Below, piece by piece: positions 1 to 8,919 of a DNA stretch of 64,000 nucleotides (position 1 is its first letter; the number at the start of each line of letters is the position of its first letter). A model generated the notes under the pieces. The model searched no databases and was not told the origin of the DNA. It saw nothing but the letters and a program-made list of their open reading frames with translations. Source of the DNA: CAG-1031 sp964391735 (GTDB lineage: Bacteria > Bacteroidota > Bacteroidia > Bacteroidales > Muribaculaceae); contig CAYMNF010000004.1 in NCBI GenBank assembly GCA_964391735.1, forward strand, positions 1 through 64,000, read 5' to 3'. The position numbers and the translations under genes were made by a program.

Positions 1-62
1 TCCTTCATCTGGGCATCAGACAAAACGGGAGTTAAAATGAAAACGGTTTCGTAGTTATTCAT
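1..62 (-). CDS. rpsF: 30S ribosomal protein S6, N-terminal fragment (cut by window edge)
   Basis: The first 62 bases, read on the minus strand from an ATG at 62-60, encode [20 protein letters not shown]. This is the characteristic start of Bacteroidales ribosomal protein S6, which binds the central domain of 16S rRNA together with S18. Only about 20 codons are present; the rest lies beyond the window edge. In this order rpsF is normally followed by rpsR and rplI, which would lie outside. A promoter and an unusual inverted repeat sit just upstream (72-146). The identity rests on a short but very distinctive N-terminus. Confidence 0.9.
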
Positions 63-71
63 TTGTTGGTT

Positions 72-145
72 TTGTGTAATGAATATAAATTTGGTTAGTG
101 CATTAATTGCGCCGCAAAGGTACAAATTTCCAATTCATTACACAA
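72..145. repeat. Long inverted repeat spanning the rpsF promoter and leader
   Basis: Arm TTGTGTAATGAAT at 72-84 is perfectly inverted at 133-145 (ATTCATTACACAA). The match continues inward with one indel through AAATTTG/CAAATTT, giving arms of about 22 nt (72-93 and 123-145). One arm overlaps the -33 element; the other lies in the rpsF leader. Because one arm is upstream of the predicted start, the pair can act only at DNA level or in a longer read-through transcript. Confidence 0.6.
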
Positions 146-146
146 T
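115..146 (-). promoter_or_regulatory. Promoter of rpsF (Bacteroidetes type)
   Basis: On the minus strand a -7 element TACCTTTG lies at 122-115. An ATTG that fits the -33 position (3 of 4 bases of TTTG) lies at 146-143, with a 20-bp spacer. The predicted transcript starts near 108 and has a leader of about 45 nt before the rpsF ATG. Confidence 0.6.
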
Positions 147-200
147 ACCCCGCTGAAAATATTATCCGTTTTTTCTACACGTTTTTTTTCGTAACCTCCC

Positions 201-1292
201 TTATGCCGGATTGGTGGCAGCGTCATTCTCGCGCAGTTTGCGGGTGTAGAACGCCGCGATGATTCCCAAAATTACCAATGTTATGGCCTGGATGCACCAC
301 GCGGCAAGGGCAAACGCCGTGGCATCGGTGTGGTGAACACCATAGACCTCAAGGGCATACGCAACACCAATGGTCCAGGGACCAAGTCCGCCGTTTGAGG
401 GGATGATGGTTGAGCAGGAGCCCAATACCAATATCACAAGTCCGGCCCCAAGCCCGAAGACGCTCCCGGCCTCATGGACGATATGCTGTGTAAACGGGAA
501 TCCGAACAAGCACAGGTAGGTCTGCAGATAATTACATACCCACAACCCCAAAGTCAGCCACAGATACACACCCATCGGGCGCAGCCTGAACAGGGACATA
601 AAGCCCGCGCCAATGTGGTGCAGGGCACGGCTCACAGCCTCGGCCCATTTATGCCCGCTGCCAAAGTGCAGGCATCCCCAGCAGAACATTATCAGCAACA
701 CAATCACCGTCCACGTCCAGGGGCTCCCGAAAAAGTCCAGCACAACACGCCCAACTTCAAAGCGGTGAAAGAACTGAGACATTGCCGTCGGGGTCATCAG
801 CAACGCCATTGCTATAAGCAGAATCACCACTAAAAGGTCGGCTGTCCTGTCACCAATGTCAGTGCCAACAACCGTCATGAACGGGAGCTTTTGCCTGCGG
901 GAAACATACCAGCACCGCCATGCCTCACCCAAGCGGGGAAACAGCAGATTCAGGGCATACGCGCCAAAAATCGCCATACTCCCCACAGCCATGGGTGCCG
1001 GCGTCCCCCCGGCCTGACGCACCTGCATCTCCCAGCGCACTCCCCTGAAAACAAGCGCCGCTGTCGTGAATAAAACCATCCCGGCAGCAAGCCACCATAT
1101 ATTACTTTGTGTGGTTATGATTTCCCACAACCGCTTGGCATTGACATTGTGGAACATCCACACCACCATGGATATGGTAATAGCCCACGGCAGGCAGTAT
1201 GAGAGCAACTTTTTGGCCTTTGACTCCTTCTTTTGTTGCGTGGTTGCCGGGGTATTCCCTTGCGATATGTTGGTATTGTTTGAGGCTGACAT
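201..1292 (-). CDS. Flippase-like YbhN/UPF0104 family membrane protein
   Basis: A 363-residue polytopic inner-membrane protein with a basic, Lys-rich N-terminus (residues 1-30) and about eight hydrophobic segments. It resembles the lysylphosphatidylglycerol synthase transmembrane region/YbhN (DUF2333-AglD) superfamily. Hallmarks are the FRGVRWEMQ segment near residue 82, LFPRLGEAWRCW near 117 and the GLGPWTIG stretch near 302. Family members are thought to move lipid-linked substrates or act as accessory parts of lipid modification; the substrate cannot be read from sequence. No MprF-type catalytic domain is attached. It is followed on the same strand by rpsF, which has its own promoter. Family assignment is solid, function inferred. 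Confidence 0.8.
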   Translation of the reverse strand: MSASNNTNISQGNTPATTQQKKESKAKKLLSYCLPWAITISMVVWMFHNVNAKRLWEIITTQSNIWWLAAGMVLFTTAALVFRGVRWEMQVRQAGGTPAPMAVGSMAIFGAYALNLLFPRLGEAWRCWYVSRRQKLPFMTVVGTDIGDRTADLLVVILLIAMALLMTPTAMSQFFHRFEVGRVVLDFFGSPWTWTVIVLLIMFCWGCLHFGSGHKWAEAVSRALHHIGAGFMSLFRLRPMGVYLWLTLGLWVCNYLQTYLCLFGFPFTQHIVHEAGSVFGLGAGLVILVLGSCSTIIPSNGGLGPWTIGVAYALEVYGVHHTDATAFALAAWCIQAITLVILGIIAAFYTRKLRENDAATNPA

Positions 1293-1388
1293 AGTTGAAC
1301 GCTTTTATATTGATAACGCCCGTACGCCCCGCGGTGTTCAATCGCTAAATTTCATTGAAGGGCTTAATAATCGGTACCATTAAAAAAA

Positions 1389-1420
1389 TTTGTGTGAATA
1401 AAAAATAGTCCTTATCTTTG
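1389..1420 (+). promoter_or_regulatory. Promoter of tRNA-Gln
   Basis: A full match to the Bacteroidetes housekeeping consensus: TTTG at 1389-1392, a 20-bp spacer, and TATCTTTG at 1413-1420. The mature tRNA begins 17 nt after the -7 box, so the precursor leader is about 10 nt. Confidence 0.75.
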
Positions 1421-1437
1421 TGCCGTCCAAAACGGAT

Positions 1438-1508
1438 TGTCTTATGGTGTAATGGTAGCACTGCAGGTTTTGGTTCTGCCTGTCCAGGTTCGAATCCTGG
1501 TAAGACAA
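1438..1508 (+). tRNA. tRNA-Gln (anticodon TTG)
   Basis: A complete cloverleaf. Acceptor TGTCTTA pairs with TAAGACA. The anticodon stem GCAGG/TCTGC encloses loop TTTTGGT with TTG at positions 34-36. The T arm is CCAGG-TTCGAAT-CCTGG and the discriminator is A. The 3' CCA is not encoded. A terminator follows directly. Confidence 0.95.
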
Positions 1509-1509
1509 C

Positions 1510-1541
1510 AATAAGGAGACCCACCCCGGGCCTCCTTATTT
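1510..1541 (+). terminator. Rho-independent terminator of tRNA-Gln
   Basis: A perfect 9-bp stem AATAAGGAG (1510-1518) with CTCCTTATT (1532-1540) and a 13-nt GC-rich loop, starting two bases after the tRNA discriminator. Confidence 0.7.
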
Positions 1542-1610
1542 AGTTTGCCCCCATCTTCTCAACCGTGCTATGAGACCTTTCTGATTATACCCTGACCATC
1601 CCTCCGTGAC

Positions 1611-1747
1611 AGGTTAACCGCAAACGCGATTGTTATCAGGGATTAACATAGAGGGGGTGGGTCATGGGGAGGACGTGCACGCCATCATGAGTAGAAACCA
1701 AAAATGTGTCAAGAGGTCAACCGCATACGCGGTTGGTTTCAGGGATT
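1611..1747. repeat. Pair of imperfect 34-bp direct repeats with internal hairpin
   Basis: Copies at 1611-1644 and 1714-1747 match at 29 of 34 positions, offset by 103 bp. Each carries a small inverted repeat; in the second copy it is the perfect AACCGC-ATAC-GCGGTT, and the first copy has one mismatch. They fill most of the 325-bp gene-free stretch between tRNA-Gln and the end of the giant secreted gene. No coding potential is evident there. Confidence 0.5.
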
Positions 1748-1780
1748 CGTTTGATGCAACCGGCTAAATAAAGGATACAA

Positions 1781-1816
1781 AAAAAACTGCGCCGAGGATG
1801 CTCGACGCAGTTTTTT
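1781..1816 (-). terminator. Terminator of the 2276-residue secreted protein gene
   Basis: Inverted repeat AAAAAACTGCGCCGAG (1781-1796) with CTCGACGCAGTTTTTT (1801-1816), one mismatch and a 4-nt loop. It lies 18 nt past the stop codon on the minus strand and ends in a T run. Confidence 0.85.
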
Positions 1817-1833
1817 GAATAGGGGGTGGGGGA

Positions 1834-4800
1834 TTACTTCACCACAACTTTGGTGGTGGTGTTCCCTTGTTGACGTATGTAAATGCCGTGTTCAGGGTTG
1901 TCAACGCGGATACCTTGCAGGTTGTAGTAGCGTACGGTTCCGTCATTGACACCGGGGGCATAGATGTCCTCAATGCCGGTGATCACGGGGTTGTCATCAT
2001 CAGGCTCGAAGGTTCCTCCCTTGACGGCGGTGTAGGCCGGGTCGTTGGTGAGGTCAAGTATTGATGAGTGGTTCATGTCGGTGTCGCCGGCATGGGGCAT
2101 CGGATACTCTTTGTTTGACGGAGCCTCGGTGCCGTTGCCGTCAACGCGGCGCGGTGCTTTGGCAGGTGCGGCGGTTGCATCGCTCTTCAGGTCCTGAACC
2201 TTAACGATAAGGGCGCTGCCACCAAGGTCTGCAAATGAGCCGTCAATCTTGTTGTTGTCCTCGTCAATCTGAACGGGGTTCATATCAACGGTGTGGGCAA
2301 AGAAGTATACCGGGGCAACAACCACGTGCGGAAGCTGAGTGCCGTCCACCATGGGAACATCGCGGGCAATGATGGTGTGACGCAGAGCATCATAGTCGCC
2401 GCCTACAGGGTCGCTGTAGAAGGGATGGTCTTGGTCAGCGGGTGCATTATGCGCGTTGTCGTCATGCTTAACAAGGTACTCGTATGAGCTGTGGTAGTCG
2501 GTGCCGGGCACAAACGTCTCAATGTGGTAGTATGACGATGAGATGCGGATAGGCTCAGCCTCGGTGTCATCAGGATTCTGTACGATGATATCCGGGGTGT
2601 CTATCAGGTGCTTGTGGCTTACATACTTCCAGTCGGCATACTTCTGTCCGTCAACCTCCTTGGTTGCGGCTTTGACGATCTTCAGCTTCTCGATGGTCAG
2701 GTCTTGACGCTCAGAGTTGTTGGGAGCGGCTGAAACCGTGGTCTGGCTGCCGAAGTTTGCCGGTACTTGTCCGTAAGATTCAGCACTTGTGTTACCCACG
2801 TAGGTTACCTTTGAGATCTCGATCTCGGGGTAAATCTTTGATGACGGGTGAACATCATCAATGCGGAAGCGGTAAACGGCGTCATCATTCTCCTCGTCAA
2901 CCTCGTTGTCAACATAGACACCAGAACCGGGAAGCAGGACCCTTGTGGGTGCGCTGCCTTCCTCACCTGACTCTGTCAAGCGGTTGAGCTTGATGGTGTA
3001 GAAGATGTCGTAGTTCTGAAGGATGTGCTTCGAGATGTTGGGACGGTTGAACTTGAAGACAAGGTTGAGGTGACGCGGATTGAGGTCATCAATCGGGATG
3101 AGTACCTCAGAGTCATCTTTACCCTCAATTGAGGACTGAACCCTCAGTTTCACAAACTCGGCATCGGGGTTCTCAGCTTTGAGAGTCGGCTCCTCATCCT
3201 GGCCATACTGGTATTCGTATGTCAGACCGAAGGTTGAGGGGATGCGCGGTGAGACGGTGGCTGAAGCCTCGGTGTTGTAGGTGCGTCCGTCAACAGCATA
3301 TTCAATCTGTGTGGTGAGCTCCTTGGCACCGAGTTTGCCCTGATTCTCAAGCATGGCTCCATAGTAGGTTACCTGCTCAGGCTGTGCACCGGCAACGTAG
3401 GTACCGTCGGCGTTGGTGGGACGGCGGTTGAAGGTGTTAACAAGTGCCGTGTAGGTGCGGTCGGGGGCTACTACCTTGGGAGACTCGTGTGTCACACTCT
3501 CGGGGTCGGCAAAGTTGGCGTTAAAGTCAGCCTCGTTGAGGGTGAAGACATAGAAGTCTGAGGTCCAGAGGAAGTTCTTGGCGTGGGTGGCATCAACATT
3601 CAGGTTGTTATCGCCGAATACCTTGCGGAAGCGATTCTCTGAAATCTGCTCGATGCGCACCCTGCGGGTGGCGGCTGAGGTGTAGTACTCATGCTCGCGC
3701 TGTATCATGTAGTGGAAGTGGTTATCGCTGTCGGCCAACGTACCATCCTCGTTTACAAGATCATTGCGATAGTTGATGTACAGCGGTTTCGTCGGGTCAT
3801 ATTTCCCGTCAAAGATCTCAGCGGTGTCAAGGCCCTCAAGCAGTACCTGCCTACCGGCATCGGTGAGGCGCAGCAGCTGCATGGGACGGCACTCGGGGAA
3901 CACAGTGTTGTTGGTGAACTGTACAACGCTGGGCTGATATCCGGCCTTGAAGGCACCGACCCACAGGGTTTGCCCGGCGGGCAGAGTCACGATGCCGGTC
4001 TCGATGTCATCATTGTCACCGGTCCATGCCTCAACAAGAGTGCCAGCTGAGGTTGAAACAGTGCCGTCTTGGTTGAAGACAACCTCAGGCTTGCTGTCGT
4101 TGTCTGAGATGACGTAGTAATATACGGCATCCTGGGTGTAGTTGGTCGGGCGGCTGATGCGTACGCTCAGGTTACCCTCGGCGTCGGTTGCGGTCCTGTT
4201 GATGCGCGGGGCTGAAACCTTGAAGTTGAAGGTCTCACTGGCGCTCTCGCTGTAGACATCCTCAAGGTTGGCAACAGCAAACAGGGTGCGCATGGCGGTG
4301 GCGGTGTTGAAGTCGGGGTCAAGATAGCGCAGAACGTTATCCTCCTCGTCGACTACCACGTGGCCGTCAACATAAACAACTACCTGGTCGCTATTGAAGG
4401 CCTCATAGTCAGGCAGAGCAGGGTTGCGACCCTCTTTCTGCCATTGACGCATCAGTTTTGCGTCGGCTGAGGTCTTGGGATGCTGCTCAATAACAACACG
4501 TACTTTGTTGTTAAAGGTAACACCCTCCTCAAAGGCTATGTCAGACTTGACAGGCTCCTCGGGATAAACCGTGATTGAGGGCTTCTCTACGCGGTTGGCA
4601 AGACGATAGATGCGGACGGGGAAGGTACTCTGCTTGCTGCGGGTGTCTTCTTTGTAGGTTTGGTCCAGTGCATAAACATTGAAGTGTACATTAGCGGCCG
4701 GGTTGAAACGTACAAAGTAATTATGACCATCGGTACCGTTGAAGATAATTTCACCCTTGTCGGTAAATTCTCCCAACGTTCCTGAATAACTTGTTTCTGC

Positions 4801-7800
4801 AGTTCGCTTGAGATTGATATAATCCTTCTCGGTATAACCCTCGATGGTTGCGGGGTCAAGAACTTGGATATTACCATTCATCATACCGCGATCCTCAATA
4901 TTCTCAGGCAGGTCAACAAATGAGAACAATTTAGCTCTCTGGACCTGAATGTAACGGCCCTGGATGCGCTCATTGTTTCCTGATGAGGTAGTGGGATTAT
5001 CGGTGTCGCAGATTTCACCGTCGCCATTGATATCCACATCCTCGTTCATCACTTGGAACAGATAGGGATAATTGGGGTTGGTGGCAGAGGTGTCATATTG
5101 CTTGCTCAGGCGCAGAACGTTTGAGTCATCAGCTACCAACAGGCGCTCGCCTGACTCATCACCCTCAGGGAGGTCAACAGGTACGGCTTCATAATATTCA
5201 CGAACCTCATTGTTAATTACGCGGTAGGGGGTAAGTGCGTAATAACGTCCGCCGGGAGCTGTTTGCTGGCCAACTCCGACCTCGGGATTGAAGGGCTCGC
5301 CTGATACGATGATGAATTGCTCATTCTCACGCAGCTGGTCGCCTTTCTTCACCATCTCGTATATGTCATAGCCCACAGGTGCTGTAGAGTCGGTGACACG
5401 GATGGTGGTGGTAACGGTGTTCTCGCTGTAGTCATCGGTGCCTTCAACCTTTGCTGAAATAGTGGTGGTACCCTGGGCTATCGGCATCACTTTGCCGGTC
5501 TGGCTGATGGTGGCAACGCTCTCGTCATTTGATGCGTAGATCACCGGCAGGTCATGGTTGTTAACCAGCTCGGGGGTTGTGTTCCACTGCTTGGTGGCAA
5601 GGTCATAGACATAGCGTGCGGCGGTCCAGCTGATGTCAGCCGGTGAAAGCTCTATGGTCGATACCTCAAAGGTGGTGTAGCGGGTGCTGGTAACACCATC
5701 CTTTTTGTTGCGAACGGTTATGCGGCACTCTTTGTTGACGGTGACGGTGGCACCGCTCTCGGTGTACTCAACCTTACCGGCACCGGTGGGGTTGATGGTA
5801 ACATTCAGGTCATAACCCTCGGTCTTCTTGATTGTCAGGGTGTAACCGTCTTTCAGCTCTGAGGGGTACAGTTTTACTGAGTTCTCGGTAAAGACATCAC
5901 CCTCGGGATTGATGAATTGAGGAACCTCAGCACCGGTTACGGTGAGCATAAATGAGGCTTCCTCTGAAGTATACGCCTTATTAGCAGGGTCAATGATAGC
6001 AGTTATTATGCACTCGCCAATGGCCTTGGGAGTAATCTTCAGACCGTTGTCGGCACTGTAAGATACTGTGGCAACATCGGTGTTGTATGAGGTATATTTC
6101 ACTGCATCGGCGGCTGCCTCGGGGTCAACAGTCAAAACAGGCATCTCACCATCCCAACCAAAGTCAAGGTCGTAGCCGGCATATTCAGTGTTCCATGCCA
6201 GGGTGGCCGGTTTCTTCGCCTTGGCTAAACGATACAGATAAACATTTGAGTTGTTATTTGACCCATAGGCTCTGAAAGCAGAGCCGTTTCCGTAGATGAA
6301 TCTGTTGCTTTGTTGTGTGAAAGCAGCTGTAAAATATTGATTGCCTTGAGTTAATTTAACGTTGGCAACATCTATTACAGATGATGAAGAATTAAATCCG
6401 GTGGTGCTGTTACCGGCAAGCGTCAAATACTCTCCGGATTGATATTGGAGAGCAAAGTTAGAAGTACCCTTTACAACGGTGAAGACTGCTACCTTTTCAG
6501 GATCGGCTGAAATAGTACCATCTTCATTCTTCTCAATACCTTCAGTTACACCTGCCAACTCCCCATTTTTTTTGTTAGGGGTGGCCGAAATTGAATAGGG
6601 ATTTCCATTATTATTATTGGCAATGAATACCACGACATCACCCTCTTCAATGACGTCGCCTTTCTTTACCAACTCAAAGGTCTGTGTGCCGGCCTTTACA
6701 GTCACGGCGCAGGTGGCCTCGGCAGCGGTGTATGTCTCGGTGGCCGGGGCACTGATGGTGATGTTGGCAGTACCGGCACCAACGGCGGTTACGGTTACCA
6801 CACCGTTGTTGTCTGAAACCTTGGCAACCGATGTGTTGTCTGAAGCTACGGTCACAACACCGTCACCATTGTAGACATAGGTAAACTCGGCAGTCTCCTC
6901 AACGGGGATAGTCAGGGTAGCGGGCTCAACCTCGATAACACCTTTGCGGGTTACCGTAACGGTGAACGTAGCGCTGCCGGCATTCCATTGCTTGGGAACG
7001 GCATCCCAGCTTGCTGTGATTTGGGCCGTACCGTTGCCAAGAGCCATAATGGTATTGCCCTCTACCGTGGCTACGTTTTCGTCTGTAGTGGTGTACTTGA
7101 TGGCAGGGGCACCCGCGGGCAGTGTGAACTCATAGGTGTCGTCAACCAGCATGTTACGGTCAGCAAACCCGTCAAAGCTGAAATCAACCGGGTCAACTGT
7201 GGTTACCGTAACGGTGAAAGTGGCACTGCCGGCGTTCCATTTCTCAGTCTCGTTCCATGAGGCTGTAATGGTGGCAACACCTCTGCTATATGCAAAAATT
7301 GTATTATCCTCAACTACAGCTACATTTTCGTTTGAGGATGAGTATGAAATCTCAGGAGCATCGGCGGGCAGAACAAATTCGTACATGTCCTCTGCCTCAA
7401 TCGCACGATCCCTGAAGTCGCTGAATACAAAGTCATAGCGAACGGGCCCAACTGACCCTGAGGGATTAGAGTCATAGGTGGTAACCACGCTGCCAGTGTA
7501 CCCATAGACATGGATTTCAGAAACTCCCACGCCATTAGCTGAAGTTCCACAAGTGGTCTTAAGACGCAATTTTGAGAGGCCTGAAGCCGCAGAGTTTTCC
7601 GCTTTGTATACTGTAGCATCAGCTAAAGTTTTTGAGCCCGCCTCACCAGAACCCCAAACGATACCGTCTGCGGTTTCTATGTCAAAAGTTTTATACGCAT
7701 CACCGCCGTATGTACGAACTTTAGCAACAACTGATGTAATGTTATTAAAGTCTATAAGGTCGGGTGATTCAATATATCCGCTCTTATTGATCAAAAGTGT

Positions 7801-8664
7801 GTAACCGGTAGAATTACCGATTGAGCCGCCCGTAGTCCATCCGTTAGGATTTGAATAAGCATACGTTGCTAACTCAGAAATCTCTGAAGACCCACCCTCG
7901 CTAACTGACATTGAGTAAACGGCATAGAGGGTGGTATTGTCACTTTCAGGCAGGTAAGTGCTCCCGGCAGCAAGCAGCTCGGGGGCATCGGTGGTAGTTG
8001 ACACCGGGGCAGTTGCCCATCCGGCAAAAACCCAGTCGCCGGCTGAGGCATTCGGGTTGGCAGCAGGCAAAACAACGCCGGCACCGGCTGAGGTCTCGGC
8101 GACAGAAGCATCACAAGTACCGTTACCAGCATTCAGCAGAACAGTATAGGGATCTCGTGCCGGAGCCTCCTCATACTCAATCTCAATGCTATGGATGTAA
8201 ATTGAGTTTGTTTTACAGTTTACATATATTTGCAGGTAGCCAGAATAGTGATCAAGCTCAAAGGCATTCGCATAGCGGGGTGTCGTTCCGCCACTGGTAC
8301 TTACAGTATATGAGTATTCTCGAGTAGAACTTACGGCGGCATCGGCGGTAGCTATCTTAGCCATTTCTATAGTACCGGCACCTTTACTTGCGTTGGTCGC
8401 ATATTTAACTGTAACCTTCGTTACATTTGTAAAGGCCACCGGACTATTGGCACATGCATCATTGTTGTTTTGAGTAACCTGAATACCTTGGTTACTTACG
8501 AGTTGACCGCCACCCTTTTTACTCGTCCAATTGGTGCCGAAGCCGGCCTGACTACAGGTCGCAGCCCAATCTTTGGAGGTGAAGGTGTAGGTCACCGTCC
8601 TGGTGTCTGCTAACGCCCCTATCGCAAGGACAAAAGCCATTAGCATAAATAAAAATTTTTTCAT
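1834..8664 (-). CDS. Giant secreted multi-domain protein with Ig-like repeats and C-terminal sorting-type domain
   Basis: A 2276-residue protein. Residues 1-19 form a signal peptide (MKKFLFMLMAFVLAIGALA). Then come a beta-rich region (about 20-170), a Listeria/Bacteroides-type repeat ending WVFAGWATAP...LYAVYS (about 175-255), another beta-rich module and several BIG2-like repeats. The BIG2-like repeats show the recurring pattern NVATVEGNTI...GSATFTVTVT. Further Ig-like modules are spread through the middle. Residues before the end carry APAKAPRR, and the last ~40 residues (RYYNLQGIRV...GIYIRQQG...KVVVK) resemble the C-terminal domains used for surface display in Bacteroidales. No catalytic domain is recognised; adhesion or glycan/protein binding is inference. 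The gene stands alone, with its own promoter, a ~200-nt leader and a terminator. Confidence 0.8.
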   Translation of the reverse strand: MKKFLFMLMAFVLAIGALADTRTVTYTFTSKDWAATCSQAGFGTNWTSKKGGGQLVSNQGIQVTQNNNDACANSPVAFTNVTKVTVKYATNASKGAGTIEMAKIATADAAVSSTREYSYTVSTSGGTTPRYANAFELDHYSGYLQIYVNCKTNSIYIHSIEIEYEEAPARDPYTVLLNAGNGTCDASVAETSAGAGVVLPAANPNASAGDWVFAGWATAPVSTTTDAPELLAAGSTYLPESDNTTLYAVYSMSVSEGGSSEISELATYAYSNPNGWTTGGSIGNSTGYTLLINKSGYIESPDLIDFNNITSVVAKVRTYGGDAYKTFDIETADGIVWGSGEAGSKTLADATVYKAENSAASGLSKLRLKTTCGTSANGVGVSEIHVYGYTGSVVTTYDSNPSGSVGPVRYDFVFSDFRDRAIEAEDMYEFVLPADAPEISYSSSNENVAVVEDNTIFAYSRGVATITASWNETEKWNAGSATFTVTVTTVDPVDFSFDGFADRNMLVDDTYEFTLPAGAPAIKYTTTDENVATVEGNTIMALGNGTAQITASWDAVPKQWNAGSATFTVTVTRKGVIEVEPATLTIPVEETAEFTYVYNGDGVVTVASDNTSVAKVSDNNGVVTVTAVGAGTANITISAPATETYTAAEATCAVTVKAGTQTFELVKKGDVIEEGDVVVFIANNNNGNPYSISATPNKKNGELAGVTEGIEKNEDGTISADPEKVAVFTVVKGTSNFALQYQSGEYLTLAGNSTTGFNSSSSVIDVANVKLTQGNQYFTAAFTQQSNRFIYGNGSAFRAYGSNNNSNVYLYRLAKAKKPATLAWNTEYAGYDLDFGWDGEMPVLTVDPEAAADAVKYTSYNTDVATVSYSADNGLKITPKAIGECIITAIIDPANKAYTSEEASFMLTVTGAEVPQFINPEGDVFTENSVKLYPSELKDGYTLTIKKTEGYDLNVTINPTGAGKVEYTESGATVTVNKECRITVRNKKDGVTSTRYTTFEVSTIELSPADISWTAARYVYDLATKQWNTTPELVNNHDLPVIYASNDESVATISQTGKVMPIAQGTTTISAKVEGTDDYSENTVTTTIRVTDSTAPVGYDIYEMVKKGDQLRENEQFIIVSGEPFNPEVGVGQQTAPGGRYYALTPYRVINNEVREYYEAVPVDLPEGDESGERLLVADDSNVLRLSKQYDTSATNPNYPYLFQVMNEDVDINGDGEICDTDNPTTSSGNNERIQGRYIQVQRAKLFSFVDLPENIEDRGMMNGNIQVLDPATIEGYTEKDYINLKRTAETSYSGTLGEFTDKGEIIFNGTDGHNYFVRFNPAANVHFNVYALDQTYKEDTRSKQSTFPVRIYRLANRVEKPSITVYPEEPVKSDIAFEEGVTFNNKVRVVIEQHPKTSADAKLMRQWQKEGRNPALPDYEAFNSDQVVVYVDGHVVVDEEDNVLRYLDPDFNTATAMRTLFAVANLEDVYSESASETFNFKVSAPRINRTATDAEGNLSVRISRPTNYTQDAVYYYVISDNDSKPEVVFNQDGTVSTSAGTLVEAWTGDNDDIETGIVTLPAGQTLWVGAFKAGYQPSVVQFTNNTVFPECRPMQLLRLTDAGRQVLLEGLDTAEIFDGKYDPTKPLYINYRNDLVNEDGTLADSDNHFHYMIQREHEYYTSAATRRVRIEQISENRFRKVFGDNNLNVDATHAKNFLWTSDFYVFTLNEADFNANFADPESVTHESPKVVAPDRTYTALVNTFNRRPTNADGTYVAGAQPEQVTYYGAMLENQGKLGAKELTTQIEYAVDGRTYNTEASATVSPRIPSTFGLTYEYQYGQDEEPTLKAENPDAEFVKLRVQSSIEGKDDSEVLIPIDDLNPRHLNLVFKFNRPNISKHILQNYDIFYTIKLNRLTESGEEGSAPTRVLLPGSGVYVDNEVDEENDDAVYRFRIDDVHPSSKIYPEIEISKVTYVGNTSAESYGQVPANFGSQTTVSAAPNNSERQDLTIEKLKIVKAATKEVDGQKYADWKYVSHKHLIDTPDIIVQNPDDTEAEPIRISSSYYHIETFVPGTDYHSSYEYLVKHDDNAHNAPADQDHPFYSDPVGGDYDALRHTIIARDVPMVDGTQLPHVVVAPVYFFAHTVDMNPVQIDEDNNKIDGSFADLGGSALIVKVQDLKSDATAAPAKAPRRVDGNGTEAPSNKEYPMPHAGDTDMNHSSILDLTNDPAYTAVKGGTFEPDDDNPVITGIEDIYAPGVNDGTVRYYNLQGIRVDNPEHGIYIRQQGNTTTKVVVK
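6944..7440 (-). repeat. Tandem BIG2-like module repeats within the giant secreted gene
   Basis: DNA encoding GSATFTVTVT and its flanks recurs with a period of about 250 bp. The segments near 6951 and 7202 share long near-identical stretches (gttaccgtaacggtgaa...). This marks duplicated Ig-like modules and a place where assembly or recombination could change copy number. Confidence 0.65.
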
Positions 8665-8875
8665 CTCACTGTGTTATTATGAATTAAATTAATTGTCATG
8701 AAAAAATAAGCGAGGGGGACATACTGAAACGGCAGACCGGAATTTCCGACCTGCTACTGTACGTAAAAAGATACGTTTTTCGGGATAGTATCATAAAAAA
8801 GTGATGAAGAACCGAGAAATCTCCGCCCGAAAATCTCGATTGGCACAAACCCGTATGCCCCTGACGGTTTTCCGT
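8665..8875 (-). promoter_or_regulatory. Long structured 5' leader of the giant secreted gene
   Basis: The predicted leader begins with hairpin ACGG-AAAA-CCGT (8875-8864). It contains an ACGTA/TACGT stem and then a 9-bp hairpin GCAGGTCGG-AAATT-CCGGTCTGC (8754-8732, two G-U pairs), followed by a C-rich stretch and an A/T-rich region before the ATG. I do not recognise a known riboswitch class. Confidence 0.4.
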
Positions 8876-8878
8876 TTG

Positions 8879-8911
8879 CAAAGATACGCATTATTTCCCA
8901 CTCCCCACAAA
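8879..8911 (-). promoter_or_regulatory. Promoter of the giant secreted protein gene
   Basis: On the minus strand TTTG at 8911-8908, a 21-bp spacer and TATCTTTG at 8886-8879 match the consensus. The predicted start near 8872 gives an unusually long leader of about 205 nt. Confidence 0.65.
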
Positions 8912-8919
8912 ATATCCCA

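Noticed and set aside
1066..1383. Plus-strand 105-codon frame opposite the start of the YbhN-like gene
   Set aside because: It overlaps a real gene start and shows no coding signature.
4587..4877. Minus-strand 96-codon frame inside the giant secreted gene
   Set aside because: It overlaps the real frame of the 2276-residue protein, which is continuous and has clear domains there.
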